46,282 nucleotides of DNA from a virus, in IMG/VR virus record IMGVR_UViG_3300048580_000440, positions 1 to 46,282 of that record; one strand, 5' to 3'. Numbering within the stretch: position 1 is the stretch's first letter; every line of letters starts with the position of its first letter. The notes under the pieces were generated by a model, which ran no database searches, had not been told where the DNA came from, and saw only the letters and a list, made by a program, of their open reading frames with translations. A program made the position numbers and the translations under genes. This document shows positions 45,225 to 46,282 of this stretch, piece by piece.

Positions 45225-46282
45225 AGGTTTGGTGTGGATTGACGTGGTTTCGGAGCAACGGCGGCGGCAGCACCGGGCGCGACGGGGGCGGTCGGCATGG
45301 CCTGCAATTGGATCGGCTCGATCACGCGGTCGGCGTTCGGGATCTGGAGTGCCTTGAGAATATCAATCGCCATGTTCTGCGTGCGCATCTGCACGTCGAT
45401 GGATGGTTGGGCGTAATACTTCTCAACGATCTCCCAAGCGCGGATGCTGCTCTCAAGGATTTGTTCCCCGCGATAACGGGTGAGCAGGATCCGAGTATCC
45501 AGCTCGATGTTTGAAATGTCCCCCGCGTTGATCTCGCGGAACTCGCCCGAGCCTTCGCCGCCTTCGCCATCCTCGAAATAGCGGTGGGTTTCCGTGGGGT
45601 CTAGGCGACTCATCATCAGCTTGACCATTTTCCCAAGGGTTTCGCTCACGCCGGGTTCCAAGTGTCCGAGGTGGAGGGAAAACAACTCTTGGCCGGACTT
45701 CTCGATGTTTCTGATGCCAGTGGCGAGCTTGCCGGATTCCAAGCCTGCAAGTTCGGCGTCGTTGGAATTCGATACGCCGCTTTCGTTGGTCATGAGCTGC
45801 ATGAAGAACTCTGACAACTCTTGCACCTGATCGCCTGTCTGGTTTTCCAGATAGACGCTCTCAAGGCAATCCTTGGCGGTTTTCCCCGGTGCCGGGGTGT
45901 AGGTGCCGCCCCAGTTCAATTCAAGGTTCTGGTTCGCCCGCCCTTCAATCGTGTTGTGAGGATTCCAGAAATCCACGCGGGCGGACTTCGAGTTGCTGAA
46001 ACTCCATCGGTTGACAAGGAGGTCAACAATCCGCTGCGAGGTGTCGAACATCTCCATCGCGCCAATGCCATACCAACGCCCAGGGACTTCATTCACGCGG
46101 ACCACCACGAACGGGCGGAGGCCGTCGGCGGTGATGTTCGCCTCGTAGTCGTAGAAGATCGGCGCGCGGCTGCGGCGGTCCACCAGCAGCATGACATCCT
46201 CCAAGATGCCGTCGCCGTCGCAATCGTAGCGAAGGTGGAACTCGGCAATCTCGATGATCGGTTGTGACTGCTCGTCGGCGCG
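45221..46282 (-). CDS. Portal protein (N-terminus beyond the window)
   Basis: 353 codons are open to the window end with no start codon in a plausible place (the in-frame TTG at 46204 is internal). LRYDCDGDGILEDVMLLVDR is the DGDG element frequent in podovirus-type portals. EVPGRWYGIGAMEMFDTSQRIVDLLVNRWSFSNSK and the long helical C-domain (NDAELAGLESGKLATGIRNIEKSGQELFSLHLG) fit the wing and stem. The C-terminus is Pro/Ala-rich. The portal ring holds the terminase and the tail. Confidence 0.82.
   Translation of the reverse strand, partial: RADEQSQPIIEIAEFHLRYDCDGDGILEDVMLLVDRRSRAPIFYDYEANITADGLRPFVVVRVNEVPGRWYGIGAMEMFDTSQRIVDLLVNRWSFSNSKSARVDFWNPHNTIEGRANQNLELNWGGTYTPAPGKTAKDCLESVYLENQTGDQVQELSEFFMQLMTNESGVSNSNDAELAGLESGKLATGIRNIEKSGQELFSLHLGHLEPGVSETLGKMVKLMMSRLDPTETHRYFEDGEGGEGSGEFREINAGDISNIELDTRILLTRYRGEQILESSIRAWEIVEKYYAQPSIDVQMRTQNMAIDILKALQIPNADRVIEPIQLQAMPTAPVAPGAAAAVAPKPRQSTPNL

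Noticed and set aside
1-46282. CRISPR array
   Set aside because: Tandem repeats at 35.5-36.6 kb are coding and contiguous without spacers; no other regularly spaced repeats were found.

Overview
The window is almost entirely a tailed double-stranded DNA bacteriophage genome, apparently temperate. It carries a large terminase, a portal, an N4-gp56-like capsid protein, a scaffold, tail fibres, a lysis cassette, a replicative helicase, a recombination module and a phage integrase. No tape measure or sheath gene is visible, so a short-tailed (podovirus-like) particle is likely. The host cannot be named from sequence alone. Most starts have weak or no Shine-Dalgarno motif and several have A-rich leaders; a Verrucomicrobiota- or Planctomycetota-like host is only a guess.

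Layout. Minus strand 1-9.8 kb: a large structural protein cut by the window start, a second virion-type protein, a phage-encoded tmRNA, tRNA-Arg and tRNA-Met, a HExxH protein, large terminase, small genes, a repeat-rich region (possible origin) and a DnaB/RepA-like helicase. Plus strand 9.97-16.7 kb: an integron. Nine attC-like sites delimit about nine gene cassettes (methyltransferase, PP-loop enzyme, small helix-turn-helix and HEPN-like proteins, unknowns), followed by a true integron integrase (IntI) at 15355-16320. At 16.8-18.0 kb a phage tyrosine integrase abuts a tmRNA/tRNA 3' end fragment that looks like attP. Plus strand 18.0-30.75 kb: early genes (ribbon-helix-helix, GIY-YIG, MarR, Sak4-like ATPase, SSB-like protein, SMC-like ATPase, RecB-like nuclease, HNH endonuclease, DnaA-C-like protein, SF2 helicase, VRR-NUC, XRE repressor). 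A second attC plus cassette, paralogous to one in the main array, is inserted at 29.0-29.5 kb. Minus strand 30.7-46.3 kb: endolysin, holin, spanin, tail fibres, two 18-residue-repeat proteins, head-tail proteins, capsid, scaffold, then portal, cut by the window end. Two plus-strand genes (43.4-45.0 kb) are embedded in this block.

How it works together. A recurring 17-bp inverted repeat (CTTGACG-AAA-CGTAAAG and variants) lies in front of scattered transcription units on both strands. In four cases it is exactly 19 nt from the start codon, so it is probably the common control element of the phage. The terminase-to-portal order across the two window ends fits a circularly permuted genome with a short missing segment.

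The most unusual content is a complete integron (IntI, attC array, dispersed extra cassette) inside a phage genome. Its attC sites fold with conserved extrahelical bases but carry GTTC rather than the canonical GTTR core. The phage-encoded tmRNA with a long tag reading frame and the shared palindromic control element are next in interest.
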